From Legionella sp. (GTDB taxonomy: Bacteria; Pseudomonadota; Gammaproteobacteria; Legionellales; Legionellaceae), in contig JARLJR010000138.1 of NCBI GenBank assembly GCA_031291095.1, positions 1 through 64,000 of the forward strand: a DNA stretch of 64,000 nucleotides. Reading direction: 5' to 3'. The position numbers and the translations under genes are program-made. The stretch's first letter is position 1, and each line of letters starts with the position of its first letter. Under the pieces are notes generated by a model, which saw nothing but the letters and a program-made list of their open reading frames with translations, did no database searches and was not told the origin of the DNA. Of this stretch, positions 55,025 to 64,000 are shown in pieces.

Positions 55025-57337
55025 TTAGAACCCAGAGGACAACGCAAACTGGAACAACTGTTGTTGGTCGAAACGTTGTGGATTCAATGCCTTCGCCACG
55101 CTAAATGCTAATGGGCCAAATGGAGAACGCCATTCTACAGACACACCCGCTGAATAACGTATTGGGCCTGCGTCATAACCAGTAAATATAGCTGCTGTAT
55201 TGTATGCAAATACGTTACCCGCATCGGCAAAAATAGTGGTTCTGACGTTATCACGGCTTAAAGGATAAGGCAAAATAAGACCGGCACTTGCACTCGCCAG
55301 GAAGTTACCCCCCATGGAGTTATGTATATTATCCAATGGGCCTAAAGAGAAACTGTCATAACCGCGAACCTGTCCTGGTTGCGCAGTACCCCCTGCATAA
55401 TAGTTTTCGAAGAATGGTAAGCCCCTGTTATTAAACATATTTCCATAACCGGCAAATCCTTGTAAGGAGAAAATCCATCCGCGCATGATTGGCTGGTAAA
55501 GGCGTGCTTGATAAGAGCCTTTATAATAAGACAGCGAATTCGAACTAGCCGGTAGCGCCACTACGGCGGTAAGCTGTTGGTTCATGCCTCGTGTTGGGTA
55601 TGGGAATTGATCATAGCTGTTTCTAGCCCAACCAGAAGATAAACGAATCTCCTGGAAATGACGACCATATGCTGTTACGAAGTTCTGGATAGGAACAACA
55701 TAACCCACGCTTTTAATTTCTACATCCTGATAGCCATAACCTAATTGGAAACTGCTTGCTTCACCTAGTGGGAAGTTATAGTTCACATCACCACCAAAGC
55801 GGTTAGAGCTGTAAGTACTAACGTTTAAGTTTCTAGGATCGACTCGCGCAAAATAAAGACTTACACCTCGCCCAATCCCTGTATCGGTGAAAAACGGGTT
55901 ATAGTAGCTAACATTGTAATCTTGTCCCCATTTACTGGAAGTGAATGACGCCCCCATTGAACGACCAGTACCCATAAAGTTATGCTGATTAATTGACGCA
56001 TTAACTTGGTAACCGTTCGTACCATAACCAATCGAAGCACTTGCTTCTGCCGATGGCGCTTCTTCCACCTGCACGTCCATGTCGACTTGGTTATTCGCCC
56101 CAGGAACTGGCGTTGTTTTCACATCCACATTTTTCAAATAACCTAATAAGCGCAATTGCCGTTCAGATTCTTTAATATTATGTAAGGACAGTAATCCACC
56201 CTCATCTTGGCGAATCACGCTACGTAATACGTAATCACTAGTTTTCGTATTGCCATGGAATTTAATTCGGCGAACATAAACATGGCGTCCTGGCTCGACT
56301 ACAAAGGTAATAAATACGGTTTTATCTTTTTCATCTAACTGAGGTTCCGCATTAATTGCAGGGAAACCATAGCCCACATCTCCCAAAGCCAAGCCAATCG
56401 CAGAAATTGATTCAGTTACCTTCTTACGTGAGAACACCACGCCCTTGCGAACTTGAACCAAGGAATCGATTTTTTCTTTGGGCACTACCGTCTTTCCGAC
56501 TACCTTATAGCCAGAGAAACGGTATTGAGGACCTTCATCAACATGAATGTTGATGAATACATCTTTTCTATCTGGAGATAATAAAACTTGAGAAGAAACA
56601 ATATTAAATTTCAAATACCCGCGATCCAAATAATAGGAACGTAATGCCTCTAATGAAGCATCCATATTTGCCTTCGAGTATTGGTCTTTTTTCGTAAAAT
56701 AAGTAAATAAATTCGAGGTAGATAATGACAGCTCCGGTAATAATTCACTGTCTTTAAAATCATGATTTCCTATGATTTTGATTTTCTTGATTCGCGATAC
56801 GCGTCCTTCTGAAACTGTAATGTTAATCGCTACACGATTATCTGTCAGTTGAGTTACGCGGGTTTCAATGCGGGAATTATATTTCCCTCTGGAGGTATAG
56901 GCTTTCTTTAATTCTTTTTCTAAGCGTTCCAAAGTCGAGGATTGAAACACGCGCCCTTTCACTAATCCCATTTCCTTAAGGAACTCTTTCATTTTGTCGG
57001 TAGGGATTTCTTTATTTCCAGTAATATTAATGGCCCCGATCGTTGCGCGTTCAACCACATTAACAACGAGGGTATTACCCTGACGCTCTAAGGAGACAGA
57101 TTGAAAAAAACCAGTGTCGTAAAGAGCGCGAATAATTTCACCGGTTGAACTAGAGTTTACTTCTTCACCCACTTGCACGGGAATATAGTTTAATACTGTT
57201 CCAGTAGAAACCCGTTGCAAACCGGTAACCTTAATACTACGAACAACAAAACCTTCATCTGCCATTGTTTGTGTAGACCAAGCCAAAAGCGTTGAACAAC
57301 AAACCCCAACTAAAAACTTACTACTGATCTTTTTCAT
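55025..57337 (-). CDS. bamA: Outer-membrane protein assembly factor BamA
   Basis: Core of the BAM complex that inserts beta-barrel proteins, 770 residues. It has a signal peptide (FLVGVCCSTLLAWSTQTMA), five POTRA domains (about residues 25-420) and a 16-strand barrel ending in a terminal aromatic-rich strand (FQFALSSGF). The conserved VRGY motif of strand-loop 6 appears as QVRGYDSFSLGP. The ATG at 57337 gives the signal peptide; the frame is open to 57397 but that extension is basic and unlikely. The gene lies between rseP and skp in the conserved order. Confidence 0.97.
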   Translation of the reverse strand: MKKISSKFLVGVCCSTLLAWSTQTMADEGFVVRSIKVTGLQRVSTGTVLNYIPVQVGEEVNSSSTGEIIRALYDTGFFQSVSLERQGNTLVVNVVERATIGAINITGNKEIPTDKMKEFLKEMGLVKGRVFQSSTLERLEKELKKAYTSRGKYNSRIETRVTQLTDNRVAINITVSEGRVSRIKKIKIIGNHDFKDSELLPELSLSTSNLFTYFTKKDQYSKANMDASLEALRSYYLDRGYLKFNIVSSQVLLSPDRKDVFINIHVDEGPQYRFSGYKVVGKTVVPKEKIDSLVQVRKGVVFSRKKVTESISAIGLALGDVGYGFPAINAEPQLDEKDKTVFITFVVEPGRHVYVRRIKFHGNTKTSDYVLRSVIRQDEGGLLSLHNIKESERQLRLLGYLKNVDVKTTPVPGANNQVDMDVQVEEAPSAEASASIGYGTNGYQVNASINQHNFMGTGRSMGASFTSSKWGQDYNVSYYNPFFTDTGIGRGVSLYFARVDPRNLNVSTYSSNRFGGDVNYNFPLGEASSFQLGYGYQDVEIKSVGYVVPIQNFVTAYGRHFQEIRLSSGWARNSYDQFPYPTRGMNQQLTAVVALPASSNSLSYYKGSYQARLYQPIMRGWIFSLQGFAGYGNMFNNRGLPFFENYYAGGTAQPGQVRGYDSFSLGPLDNIHNSMGGNFLASASAGLILPYPLSRDNVRTTIFADAGNVFAYNTAAIFTGYDAGPIRYSAGVSVEWRSPFGPLAFSVAKALNPQRFDQQQLFQFALSSGF

Positions 57338-57518
57338 TATTATTTTACGTCCAGTTTTACCTCGCTCGACTCTCAATGCTTTTTTAGCAAATACCAAAAT
57401 AACAATTCATGCCGATGCGAAGTACGCATGTCATTCTGGATATAAAAATATCCAGATACATTAAATTTTGATGCACTTTTTATAGGAAGTAGAAACTACT
57501 GTCAAGCTTCTATTGCCG

Positions 57519-58871
57519 CTAACTCGTCAATCTTGATAAATCATTCGTTAAAGCGATAAACATCAATGCCGCCAACAATAATAAGCCTACATATGCCCCG
57601 GCTGACTTTAAATTATCGGATACGGGTTTGCCTCGGATAACTTCGAGGACATAATACAGCAAATGTCCGCCATCAAGCATAGGAATTGGTAATAAATTTA
57701 AAGCGCCTAAACTAATACTTACCAAAGCCAGAAAAAATAGATACGCGGCTAAACCACCACGTCCAGAATCTCCAGCCCCTTGAGCAATACCAACAGGGCC
57801 GCTGATGCTATTTAAGCCTAATTTACCCGTAACTAAACGTCCCATTAAAATAAACGTTGTGCCAGTTAACTGAACTGTTTGTTTTAATGCCGTATTTAAT
57901 GCTGCAAGCGGTTGTTCTCGCTCCATACGTAGCCAATGCTCAGGCCATTTAACCTTTTGAGAGCGTACACCCAAGAAGCCCTCAAGTTTTCCTTGATTAT
58001 CATGACTACCAACATGTACGATAAGGTTTTGCATCGCACCTTTTCGATTAATTTTTAAGGTTATTTGCTCATCAGGGCGTGCCTGTACGTATTCAACCAA
58101 AAATAACCAATCATTAAACGATTTACCATCCACAGTCAAAATCTTATCTGCTGTTTTCAATCCAGCTTTATCTGCAGGAGAGTCTGGAATCACTTCACCA
58201 ACAATCGGAGGAATCGACGGAATAAAAGGTTCTATGCCTAAGCTTTTTAGCGGATCAGGCTTTTTATCATCCAGTACCCAATTGGCTAAAGGCAAGGAGA
58301 TCTGACTCTGTTGTCCGTTATCTAAAGATTTGACGACGAGATGAACGGTTTCGTTAGAGCCCACCATAGGCATCATAGCGTATTGAAAATCCCGCCAGCT
58401 GTTTATCTTAATATCATTTAATGAAATGATTTCCTCTTTTGCCTTAAGCCCCGCCCCTGCGGCAATGCTGCCTGGACGTACCCCATCAATCATTGGCGCA
58501 AGAGATGGCATGCCAATAATCAAAACCAGCCACAAAGCAAAAAAAGCAAAAATGAAATTAAACATCGGTCCGGCCAGCACAATAGCAATACGCTTCCAAA
58601 CAGATTGGTTATTAAACGCTAAATGCCGCTCGTTTTCTGGCACCTCGCCTTCAGATTCATCAAGCATTTTGACATAGCCACCAAATGGGAAAAGAGACCA
58701 GGCATACTCAGTCCCCTTTTTGTCTTTCCAACTTGCTATAATCTTGCCAAAACCAAAAGAAAAGCGCAGTACCTTTACTCCACACCACCGCGCGACTTGA
58801 AAATGACCATATTCATGGATAGTGACCAATAACAATAGGGCCAATAAAAAATACAGCAATGTTAAAAGCAT
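57519..58871 (-). CDS. rseP: Site-2 zinc metalloprotease RseP
   Basis: Intramembrane protease of 450 residues that cleaves anti-sigma factors in the envelope stress response. The active-site motif HEYGH is in the first membrane helix (LLVTIHEYGHFQVARW), two PDZ domains occupy about residues 125-310, and the second metal-binding motif LDGGHLLYY is near the C-terminus. It sits between cdsA (5-base gap) and bamA. In this order no dxr intervenes. Confidence 0.96.
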   Translation of the reverse strand: MLLTLLYFLLALLLLVTIHEYGHFQVARWCGVKVLRFSFGFGKIIASWKDKKGTEYAWSLFPFGGYVKMLDESEGEVPENERHLAFNNQSVWKRIAIVLAGPMFNFIFAFFALWLVLIIGMPSLAPMIDGVRPGSIAAGAGLKAKEEIISLNDIKINSWRDFQYAMMPMVGSNETVHLVVKSLDNGQQSQISLPLANWVLDDKKPDPLKSLGIEPFIPSIPPIVGEVIPDSPADKAGLKTADKILTVDGKSFNDWLFLVEYVQARPDEQITLKINRKGAMQNLIVHVGSHDNQGKLEGFLGVRSQKVKWPEHWLRMEREQPLAALNTALKQTVQLTGTTFILMGRLVTGKLGLNSISGPVGIAQGAGDSGRGGLAAYLFFLALVSISLGALNLLPIPMLDGGHLLYYVLEVIRGKPVSDNLKSAGAYVGLLLLAALMFIALTNDLSRLTS

Positions 58872-58875
58872 AGTG

Positions 58876-59661
58876 CTACCCCACAGTTAATCCAAAGTAA
58901 AAGACAGGTAGAGCAGCAATCAAACTATCCAGGCGATCTAAAATACCACCATGACCAGGAATCAGCGTTCCTGTATCCTTTAAATGACAGCGCCGCTTCA
59001 GAATACTGATAAACAAATCGCCGAAAATTGAAATAATTACCGTGCAAAAAGCTAAAAATAACCAGTACCCCATAGCAACGGGATGAAAATACATACTGCC
59101 AACCCCTGCTATAATCATAGACAAAATTAAACCACCTAGCACGCCCTCCCAGGATTTTCCTGGACTGACTTGAGGAATCAGCTTATTTTTACCCATCAAT
59201 TTACCACTCAAATAAGCACCAATATCAGAGGCCCAAATCAAAAACAGCAAATAAACGAGGAGCGCCTTTCCGTTTGGCAAATAATATAAATGAACCAAAC
59301 TTTGAATAAATAAGGGTAACAGCACTAAACAGGCGCCGGCAACCACCGCAGGATATCCCCAATATTCCTGTGACTTGGGAAAAGTCACAATAGCAACAAT
59401 ATTAAAAGCCCAGAAAACTAACCCCAGTCCAAGCCAATAAGAGTATAAATAGCCACAGCCCCATAATGCCAATAACATTAACACAAGAAAGCCGATTTGC
59501 ATGCCTAAATTCTGCAAGGGAATTAACTGAAAAGCTTCTCTGCTCGCAGCTAAAAAAATCAAAACGACAATACTTGCCAATAGCCAAGGCGGACCATAAA
59601 AAATAACAAATAAAACCAAGGGCACTAAAATTAAGGAGGTAATTAATCGTTGTAAAAACAT
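58876..59661 (-). CDS. cdsA: Phosphatidate cytidylyltransferase
   Basis: Integral membrane enzyme that makes CDP-diacylglycerol for phospholipid synthesis, 261 residues with about eight hydrophobic helices. The family signature is near the C-terminus (LKRRCHLKDTGTLIPGHGG, then ILDRLDSL). ATG 59661 is preferred, preceded by GAGGGCAG and giving a typical N-terminus FLQRLITSLILVPLVLFV; the frame is open to 59712. It lies between uppS and rseP. Confidence 0.96.
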   Translation of the reverse strand: MFLQRLITSLILVPLVLFVIFYGPPWLLASIVVLIFLAASREAFQLIPLQNLGMQIGFLVLMLLALWGCGYLYSYWLGLGLVFWAFNIVAIVTFPKSQEYWGYPAVVAGACLVLLPLFIQSLVHLYYLPNGKALLVYLLFLIWASDIGAYLSGKLMGKNKLIPQVSPGKSWEGVLGGLILSMIIAGVGSMYFHPVAMGYWLFLAFCTVIISIFGDLFISILKRRCHLKDTGTLIPGHGGILDRLDSLIAALPVFYFGLTVG

Positions 59662-59749
59662 AAGACTGCCCTCTATAAGTAATTTAATGCACACTCTCAG
59701 TTCACGTCCCATTCACTTAACGGTCGTGAACTACAAGCCATGCATTAGT

Positions 59750-60460
59750 TTAATTAGAAATTTGCCCAAAACGCCTTTTTCTTTTACTAAATGAAGCTAA
59801 GGCTTTTTCTAGCTCTTCCTCACCAAAATCTGGCCAATGTACTTCTGTAAAATAAAGCTCCGTATATGCAAGCTGCCAAAGAAAGAAATTACTGATACGT
59901 AATTCACCACTAGTACGAATAAATAAATCCGGATCCGGCAAATTCACCGTATCCAAATAAGTCGCAAAACGCGCCTCATCAAGCTCATCAAGAGTCAATT
60001 GCCCTTGAGCAATTGCTTGTGCTGCTTTTTTTGCAGCCGTAACCAAATCCCACTTACCGCCGTAATTAACGACAATATTCAGAGTCAATTGCGCATTATT
60101 CGCAGTAACGGATTCCGCCTCGCGCATTTGTTGTTGCAGTGTAGGAGACAATAAACTGCGATCTCCGGTAAAACACATCCGAACGCCATTCTGATTCAAT
60201 TCGCTAAGTTCTCGGCGCAAAGATTCTATAAATAATTCCATTAAAAAAGAAACTTCATCCATTGGCCGCGCCCAATTTTCAGAGCTAAATGCAAATAAGC
60301 TTAAATAAGCAACTTTTTTTTCCATGCATGCGCGGATCATTTTTCGCACGGATTCAACTCCCGCCTGATGACCGTCAATGCGTGGCAACCCTTGGCTTTC
60401 AGCCCAACGCCCATTCCCATCCATCACGATGGCAATGTGTTGGGGAATTTTTTGTTCCAA
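59750..60460 (-). CDS. uppS: Undecaprenyl diphosphate synthase
   Basis: Cis-prenyltransferase that makes the C55 lipid carrier for peptidoglycan and O-antigen, 236 residues. Signatures are [17 protein letters not shown] at the N-terminus (catalytic Asp), FAFSSENW in the middle and [20 protein letters not shown] near the C-terminus. It is the first gene of the leftward block uppS-cdsA-rseP-bamA-skp-lpxD-fabZ-lpxA. Confidence 0.97.
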   Translation of the reverse strand: MEQKIPQHIAIVMDGNGRWAESQGLPRIDGHQAGVESVRKMIRACMEKKVAYLSLFAFSSENWARPMDEVSFLMELFIESLRRELSELNQNGVRMCFTGDRSLLSPTLQQQMREAESVTANNAQLTLNIVVNYGGKWDLVTAAKKAAQAIAQGQLTLDELDEARFATYLDTVNLPDPDLFIRTSGELRISNFFLWQLAYTELYFTEVHWPDFGEEELEKALASFSKRKRRFGQISN

Positions 60461-60617
60461 AACGACTCTTCCAAACTTAAAAAATGTGCATAGTCTAACC
60501 TTTTTAACATCAAATTTTAAGAGCTATTCAACGATGTGTTGCGATAAATCAAGCAAATATAGGCGGAGTAAGCCCTCCAACTTCAGATTGTGACCGTACC
60601 AAAGATCATCAGGCCTC

Positions 60618-60720
60618 TAGCCCGAGAGCCCCAAATGAGTTGATTTTCGAGCACTGAAGCGCAGCATAGACCTGCTATGCGAGCCTCGGAGCACAGAAAA
60701 TCAACTCATTTGGGCCGGGA
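60618..60720. repeat. Large palindromic repeat upstream of gpmI
   Basis: Perfect 19-base outer arms CCCAAATGAGTTGATTTTC (60630-60648) and GAAAATCAACTCATTTGGG (60696-60714) enclose an inner inverted repeat GCATAG..CTATGC (60664-60669 and 60675-60680). The outer flanks GCCCGAGAGC and GGCCGGGATA are partly complementary. It occupies the gap between divergent uppS and gpmI (60461-60780), where I see no gene. It looks like a mobile palindromic unit rather than a terminator. Confidence 0.85.
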
Positions 60721-60780
60721 TAGTAGAAATGTGAACAAGCCCTAGTATAATTATGTTCTATTTAACGTATGGAGCGTTGC

Positions 60781-62316
60781 ATGCACAAGAAAGCTCCCCT
60801 ACTGCTGATGATTTTAGATGGTTGGGGTTATAATAAGAATAATAAACACAATGCTATTGCTCAAGCCAATACCCCACAATGGGATGAATGGTGGCAAACA
60901 CGTCCTCATATTCTATTAAATGCTTCGGGCTTACCTGTAGGCCTGCCTGATGAGCAAATGGGCAACTCCGAAGTAGGACACATGCACATTGGCGCCGGCC
61001 GTGTGATTCAGCAAGATTTTACCCGTATAAATCAAAGCATCGCTGAGGGTGAGTTTGCTAAAAATACAGTGTTTCTTAATATGCTCCACGAATTAAAGCA
61101 CGCAGGCAAGTCGCTCCATATTATGGGCTTATTCTCACCGGGCGGTGTTCATAGCCATGAACAGCATTTATTTGCTTTACTCGCCCTCTGCGCCGAGCAC
61201 CATTTTCATTCCGTTTGTTTGCATCTGTTTCTCGATGGACGGGACACTCCACCCCAAAGCGCACTACAAAGTATTGAGCGCTTAAATGCTGAACTACAAA
61301 AATATCCCGTTGCACGTATTTGTTCCATTAGTGGCCGCTATTACGCTATGGATCGCGATAATCGTTGGGAACGCATTGCCCCTGTCTATGACTTATTAAC
61401 TCTGGGTCAAAGCCAACACCAATTCGCAGATGCGGAAACCGCCATTAAAGGGTATTATCAGCAAAACCTCTCAGATGAATTTATTCCGCCAACCCAAATT
61501 GGTACAAGAAAAATCATTAATGATGGGGATGCGATTTTATTTTTTAATTTCCGTGCTGACCGAGCAAGGCAATTAACTGCCGCATTTATCGATAGCACAT
61601 TGACGCAATTTAACCGCCAAGTATGTCCTCACTTATCGCATTTTGTCAGTATGACTCAATATGATAAAAATTTAGCGACTACCTCCGCATTCCCACCAAT
61701 GCCTTTAAATAATACCTTGGGGGAAGTGATTGCTGCCCATGGTCTCCGACAATTACGTATTGCGGAAACAGAAAAATATGCTCATGTCACCTTTTTCTTT
61801 AATGGGGGCAAAGAACAAGCTTTTAATAATGAAGAACGCATCTTAATTCCTTCACCTAAGGTGGCGACCTACAACCTGCAGCCGGAAATGAGCGCGCCAC
61901 AATTAACTGACCGTTTGGTTGAGGCAATTAGCAACCAAGCCTATGACGTCATTATTTGTAACTATGCGAATGCAGATATGGTGGGACATTCAGGTGATTT
62001 CGATGCCACTATTCGTGCGATTGAATGTTTGGATCAGTGTATGCACCGAGTCTGGAAGGCACTGGAACAACAAGGCGGACAATTGCTCATTACCGCCGAT
62101 CACGGTAATGCGGAAGAAATGTTTGACGAGTCAACACACCAAGCCCATACTGCTCATACGAGTGAACCAGTTCCCTTAGTTTATGTTGGTGGTCATTGGC
62201 ACTTTACGCGTCCTGAAGGAAGTTTAACCGATATAGCACCAACAATTCTGGCGCTATTGGGTATTACGCCCCCTGCAGAAATGTCCGGCCATCAATTGTT
62301 AGAAAAAGACTCATGA
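60781..62316 (+). CDS. gpmI: 2,3-bisphosphoglycerate-independent phosphoglycerate mutase
   Basis: Manganese-dependent glycolytic/gluconeogenic enzyme, 511 residues of the alkaline-phosphatase superfamily. The catalytic Ser is in PDEQMGNSEVGHMHIGAGR; metal ligands are in ILDGWG near the N-terminus and ITADHGNAE near residue 440. ATG 60781 is preferred because GGAG lies about seven bases upstream; ATG 60769 also opens the frame. It overlaps envC by four bases, the conserved gpmI-envC arrangement. Confidence 0.96.
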   Translation: MHKKAPLLLMILDGWGYNKNNKHNAIAQANTPQWDEWWQTRPHILLNASGLPVGLPDEQMGNSEVGHMHIGAGRVIQQDFTRINQSIAEGEFAKNTVFLNMLHELKHAGKSLHIMGLFSPGGVHSHEQHLFALLALCAEHHFHSVCLHLFLDGRDTPPQSALQSIERLNAELQKYPVARICSISGRYYAMDRDNRWERIAPVYDLLTLGQSQHQFADAETAIKGYYQQNLSDEFIPPTQIGTRKIINDGDAILFFNFRADRARQLTAAFIDSTLTQFNRQVCPHLSHFVSMTQYDKNLATTSAFPPMPLNNTLGEVIAAHGLRQLRIAETEKYAHVTFFFNGGKEQAFNNEERILIPSPKVATYNLQPEMSAPQLTDRLVEAISNQAYDVIICNYANADMVGHSGDFDATIRAIECLDQCMHRVWKALEQQGGQLLITADHGNAEEMFDESTHQAHTAHTSEPVPLVYVGGHWHFTRPEGSLTDIAPTILALLGITPPAEMSGHQLLEKDS

Positions 62317-63437
62317 TTAAATGCACAAAGAAATTAAGGAATAACGGACTAAGCATGTCTTTAGGCATGCTTCTTTGTTTGGGCTTGCATGCAACACCGT
62401 CAAACCTTCAACAAACCCAGAGCCAACTCAAACAAATCGATGTGCAAATTAATAATTTGCAGCAAACATTAACTACCGCCCAAGACAAACGCGGTGTGTT
62501 GAACCGTGAATTATCAGTCACAGCAAAACAAATCAGCAAAAGCGTACACGAATTAAGAACCATACAAAAAACTTTAGATAATAAAGCAGCAAAAATTACT
62601 GCCTTGCAAAAGCAAGTTAATCAACTGAGTCAGCAGCTAGCCGCACAGCAGCAATTGCTAGCAAATCATATCCGTGCTCGCTATCAAATGGGAGAGTATC
62701 AGCCTTTAAAATGGCTACTTAACCAGGATGATCCCTACAAGGTGAGCCGCATTTTAACCTATTACCAATACATCATTAAGTCACGACAACAACTTATTGG
62801 ACAAGTAGATACAACCCGAAATGAGTTAACTCAAAGCAAGGCGGTACTTAATAACGAGTTGGCAGCCACGCAAAAGCTTAAACAGGAACTGACAACAAAC
62901 CAGCAGCAACTGGAAAAAAATAAAAATTATCATACCTCCTTAATCAAATCATTGAATAATGAAATTCAAAGTAAACAAAATAAATTACAAGAAGCCCAAA
63001 AGAATAAAAATAATTTAGCGCATCTGTTAAAAACACTTGCTGAACAAAGTGTTCCGCAACCTAGCACGCCATTCAATCAAATGCGCAAAAAATTGCCGTT
63101 TCCCGTCCAGTCTAAGAAGCGAGCCTTACGCAAGATGAACCAAGGGGTGACATTTTTTGCCGATGAAGGCGCGGTGGTGACTGCCGTTTATCCAGGCAAA
63201 GTCGTTTTTAGTAATTGGCTAAAAGGCTATGGTTTACTCATTATTATTGATCATGGCCAAGGGTTTATGACCTTATATGCCCATAATGAATCGTTATTTA
63301 AGAGAAAAGGAGAACAGGTCAAACAGAATGAACAAATTGCTACAATAGGTCATAGCGGCGGAATTAAAGAAAACGGTCTATACTTCGAAATAAGACTAAG
63401 GGGAAAGGCAATCCCTCCTCTTGCTTGGTTGTCGTAG
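62313..63437 (+). CDS. envC: EnvC-like murein hydrolase activator
   Basis: Periplasmic protein of 374 residues with an N-terminal export signal (LSMSLGMLLCLGLHA), a long coiled coil (about residues 35-245, rich in Gln, Leu and Lys) and a C-terminal LytM domain. The LytM domain lacks zinc ligands: HxxxD is missing and HxH is replaced by LYFEIRL. This matches EnvC of E. coli, which activates amidases AmiA/B at the septum rather than cutting peptidoglycan itself. Translation is coupled to gpmI by a four-base overlap. Confidence 0.93.
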   Translation: MIKCTKKLRNNGLSMSLGMLLCLGLHATPSNLQQTQSQLKQIDVQINNLQQTLTTAQDKRGVLNRELSVTAKQISKSVHELRTIQKTLDNKAAKITALQKQVNQLSQQLAAQQQLLANHIRARYQMGEYQPLKWLLNQDDPYKVSRILTYYQYIIKSRQQLIGQVDTTRNELTQSKAVLNNELAATQKLKQELTTNQQQLEKNKNYHTSLIKSLNNEIQSKQNKLQEAQKNKNNLAHLLKTLAEQSVPQPSTPFNQMRKKLPFPVQSKKRALRKMNQGVTFFADEGAVVTAVYPGKVVFSNWLKGYGLLIIIDHGQGFMTLYAHNESLFKRKGEQVKQNEQIATIGHSGGIKENGLYFEIRLRGKAIPPLAWLS

Positions 63438-63592
63438 GTTAAAAGGCATGCTATTGATTACTTTGACAAAATTAGAATAAAGAGGGTTTAAAGTAATTGC
63501 CTACATCTCTGGCACTTAAATTGCATTTAAAATATTAAGAATAAAAAAAAGAAGACGGCTTATTTTGTTGGCCTGCATCCGAGGAGATCGCT

Positions 63593-64000
63593 ATGTTGAT
63601 AAGAAAACTATATCCTTGCACGCTTGCTGTAGTATATGCGTTCACATTGATGTTACCTCTGACGGCCTTTACAGCTGATGAACCCCAAGATAGTACGAGT
63701 GCCAGTTCTGAATCTAAGGGCGTGCCATTGGAAGATGTACAACGCTTTTCCAATGCGATAGGTGAAATTAAAAAATATTATGTGAAACCTACAGACGACA
63801 AGGAATTATTTGATAATGCCATCCGCGGGATGCTCAGTGGTTTAGACCCCCATTCAAGTTATCTGGATGAGGAAGAGTTTAAAGAACTACAAACATCAAC
63901 TAGTGGTGAATTTGGTGGATTAGGGCTTGAAGTTACTATGGAAGATGGTGTGGTTAAAGTCGTAACTCCTTTAGTTGATACCCCTGCTTTTAAAGCAGGA
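63593..64000 (+). CDS. Carboxy-terminal processing protease (S41), 5' part only
   Basis: The first 136 residues are present; the gene continues beyond the window. It starts at ATG 63593 with GAGGAG about eight bases upstream. A signal peptide (LAVVYAFTLMLPLTAFTA) is followed by a low-complexity linker. The N-terminal domain follows (EDVQRFSNAIGEIKKYYV, then IRGMLSGLDPHSSYLDEEEF) and the start of a PDZ domain (GEFGGLGLEVTMEDGVVKVV). This is typical of CtpA/Prc-type periplasmic proteases. Its place after gpmI-envC is the usual gammaproteobacterial order. The catalytic Ser-Lys region is outside the window. Confidence 0.92.
   Translation, partial: MLIRKLYPCTLAVVYAFTLMLPLTAFTADEPQDSTSASSESKGVPLEDVQRFSNAIGEIKKYYVKPTDDKELFDNAIRGMLSGLDPHSSYLDEEEFKELQTSTSGEFGGLGLEVTMEDGVVKVVTPLVDTPAFKAG

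Noticed and set aside
62313-63437. Active M23 endopeptidase at the envC position
   Set aside because: The zinc ligands HxxxD and HxH are absent, so an activator role is far more likely than hydrolysis.

Overview
The window is chromosomal DNA from a Legionella species; I cannot name the species. The case rests on the enhA-enhB-enhC trio, a letA-uvrC pair, several large proteins of effector type with acidic, glutamate-rich C-termini (the kind of tail carried by Dot/Icm type IV substrates), moderately AT-rich coding sequence, and many dispersed palindromic intergenic elements. Most of the remainder is a conserved gammaproteobacterial housekeeping backbone.

Layout. 1-124: promoter and leader of a ribosomal RNA operon that reads leftwards out of the window. 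165-11654: tyrS, an M23 endopeptidase, spmAB, a DUF1460 protein, a four-unit tandem repeat array (5332-5942), pepA-holC, a second M17 aminopeptidase, murJ and rpsT. 11914-18948: five minus-strand genes of unknown function, including a pair of paralogues built from a helical repeat of about 58 residues. 19248-24199: enhC, enhB and enhA, an envelope and L,D-transpeptidase system linked to host-cell entry and intracellular growth. 24415-35912: accessory region with a membrane-anchored unknown, a polysaccharide deacetylase, a very divergent P-type ATPase, a methyltransferase and a 1011-residue protein.

That 1011-residue protein (32877-35912) is the most interesting object here. It appears to join a SidE-type phosphodiesterase domain to a PARP-type ADP-ribosyltransferase domain with an apparent H-Y-E triad.

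36128-46576: uvrC, letA, phhA, a CinA-like gene, obg, rpmA, rplU, rplY, pth, ychF and ispB. 46606-49575: a large unknown with an IQ-like motif and aminotransferase-like motifs. 49666-60460: def, serS and the outer-membrane biogenesis block lpxA-fabZ-lpxD-skp-bamA-rseP-cdsA-uppS, all reading leftwards. 60781-64000: gpmI-envC followed by the start of a carboxy-terminal processing protease.

The backbone genes cover translation (tyrS, serS, rpsT, rplU, rpmA, rplY, pth, def), peptidoglycan and lipid-carrier metabolism (murJ, uppS, ispB, M23 and LytM proteins, EnhA), and lipid A and outer-membrane protein assembly. The accessory genes lie between these conserved blocks, often next to palindromic repeats.
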